DNA of 14,519 nucleotides from Desulfobacteraceae bacterium (lineage in GTDB: Bacteria; Desulfobacterota; DSM-4660; Desulfatiglandales; Desulfatiglandaceae): contig DSCZ01000121.1 of assembly GCA_011048855.1 (NCBI GenBank), positions 1-14,519 of the forward strand, given 5' to 3'. The notes beneath the pieces are model-generated. The model ran no database searches, was not told where the DNA came from, and worked only from the letters and a program-made list of their open reading frames with translations. Both the position numbers and the translations under genes were made by a program. Shown one piece after another: positions 14,307 through 14,519 of this stretch. Position 1 is the stretch's first letter, and every line of letters begins with the position of its first letter.

Positions 14307-14519
14307 ATGAAAATAGCTTATCTTGATTGTTTTTCAGGGGTCAGCGGGGATATGTTTCTCGGTGCGTTGCTGGATGCCGGGTTGCCTTTCGAAGATCTCC
14401 GGAAAGTGCTCGCGACATTGCCGCTGGACGGGTACCGGATCGACTCGGAAACCGTGTTGAGAAGCGGGATCGGCGGCCTCAGCTTCAAGGTCCATTTGGA
14501 GGGCAGGGAACATCACCAC
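14307..14519 (+). CDS. larC: LarC, nickel insertion protein for the lactate racemase cofactor (5' part)
   Basis: The first 71 residues, running off the window end, begin MKIAYLDCFSGVSGDMFLGALLDAG (with a few residues of typical variation), the hallmark N-terminus of LarC/DUF111. LarC inserts nickel into pyridinium-bis-thiocarboxylate mononucleotide using CTP, completing the NPN cofactor of LarA-type racemases. Only the N-terminal domain is visible; the CTP-binding C-terminal domain would lie beyond the window. In some bacteria larC is split by programmed frameshifting, which cannot be judged here. GGGTAAG directly before the ATG is a weak Shine-Dalgarno. It follows the Fe-S protein gene by 40 bases on the same strand. 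Confidence 0.88.
   Translation, partial: MKIAYLDCFSGVSGDMFLGALLDAGLPFEDLRKVLATLPLDGYRIDSETVLRSGIGGLSFKVHLEGREHHH

Noticed and set aside
1..14519. CRISPR arrays, tRNA/rRNA genes, insertion sequences or prophage genes
   Set aside because: No regularly spaced repeats, no tRNA-like cloverleaf noticed, and no transposase, integrase or phage protein among the reading frames.

Overview
The window looks like chromosomal DNA from a strictly anaerobic bacterium, most plausibly a sulfate-reducing or syntrophic member of the Desulfobacterota. That placement is inferred from gene content: a BadH-like dehydrogenase beside acyl-CoA chemistry, a heterodisulfide-reductase-type Fe-S protein, a PflA-like radical SAM protein and LarC. 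No rRNA or marker gene is present to confirm it.

Layout. (1) Bases 1-436 hold the decayed C-terminal part of an isochorismatase-family hydrolase, with a frame change near base 100-118. (2) Bases 560-6657, plus strand, form an acyl-CoA catabolism and transport cluster. It contains a BadH-like short-chain dehydrogenase, an enoyl-CoA hydratase, a wrecked branched-chain-type (HAAT) ABC transporter core, the intact transporter ATPases LivG and LivF, and a long AMP-forming acyl-CoA synthetase. The intact set reads as uptake of a carboxylic acid, activation to a CoA thioester, hydration and oxidation. However, the binding-protein gene stops after its signal peptide and about 30 mature residues and is joined out of frame to the C-terminal two thirds of the LivM permease. 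The rest of livK, all of livH and the start of livM are missing. (3) Bases 6819-7343 hold a gamma-carbonic-anhydrase-like hexapeptide protein that lacks one of the three usual zinc histidines.

(4) Bases 7355-11464, minus strand, hold a 122-residue protein of unknown function followed by two overlapping genes for paralogous dynamin-like GTPases with C-terminal membrane segments. The promoter-proximal GTPase has a degenerate G4 motif (NKGA) while its partner keeps NKVD. This pair is the best candidate here for a little-described system. (5) Bases 11570-14519, plus strand, hold a radical SAM protein preceded by a possible promoter and leader hairpin, a 377-base stretch without a convincing gene, a fused HdrC/HdrB-type Fe-S protein broken by an in-frame TAG (and missing one cluster cysteine), and the start of larC.

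Three of the protein-coding loci are damaged: the hydrolase remnant, livK/livM and the hdr-like gene. Either the genome is losing genes here, or the sequence carries assembly or base-call errors. None of the twelve intact or near-intact reading frames that end inside the window uses TAG, which is why the internal TAG deserves a check for recoding as well as for simple mutation.
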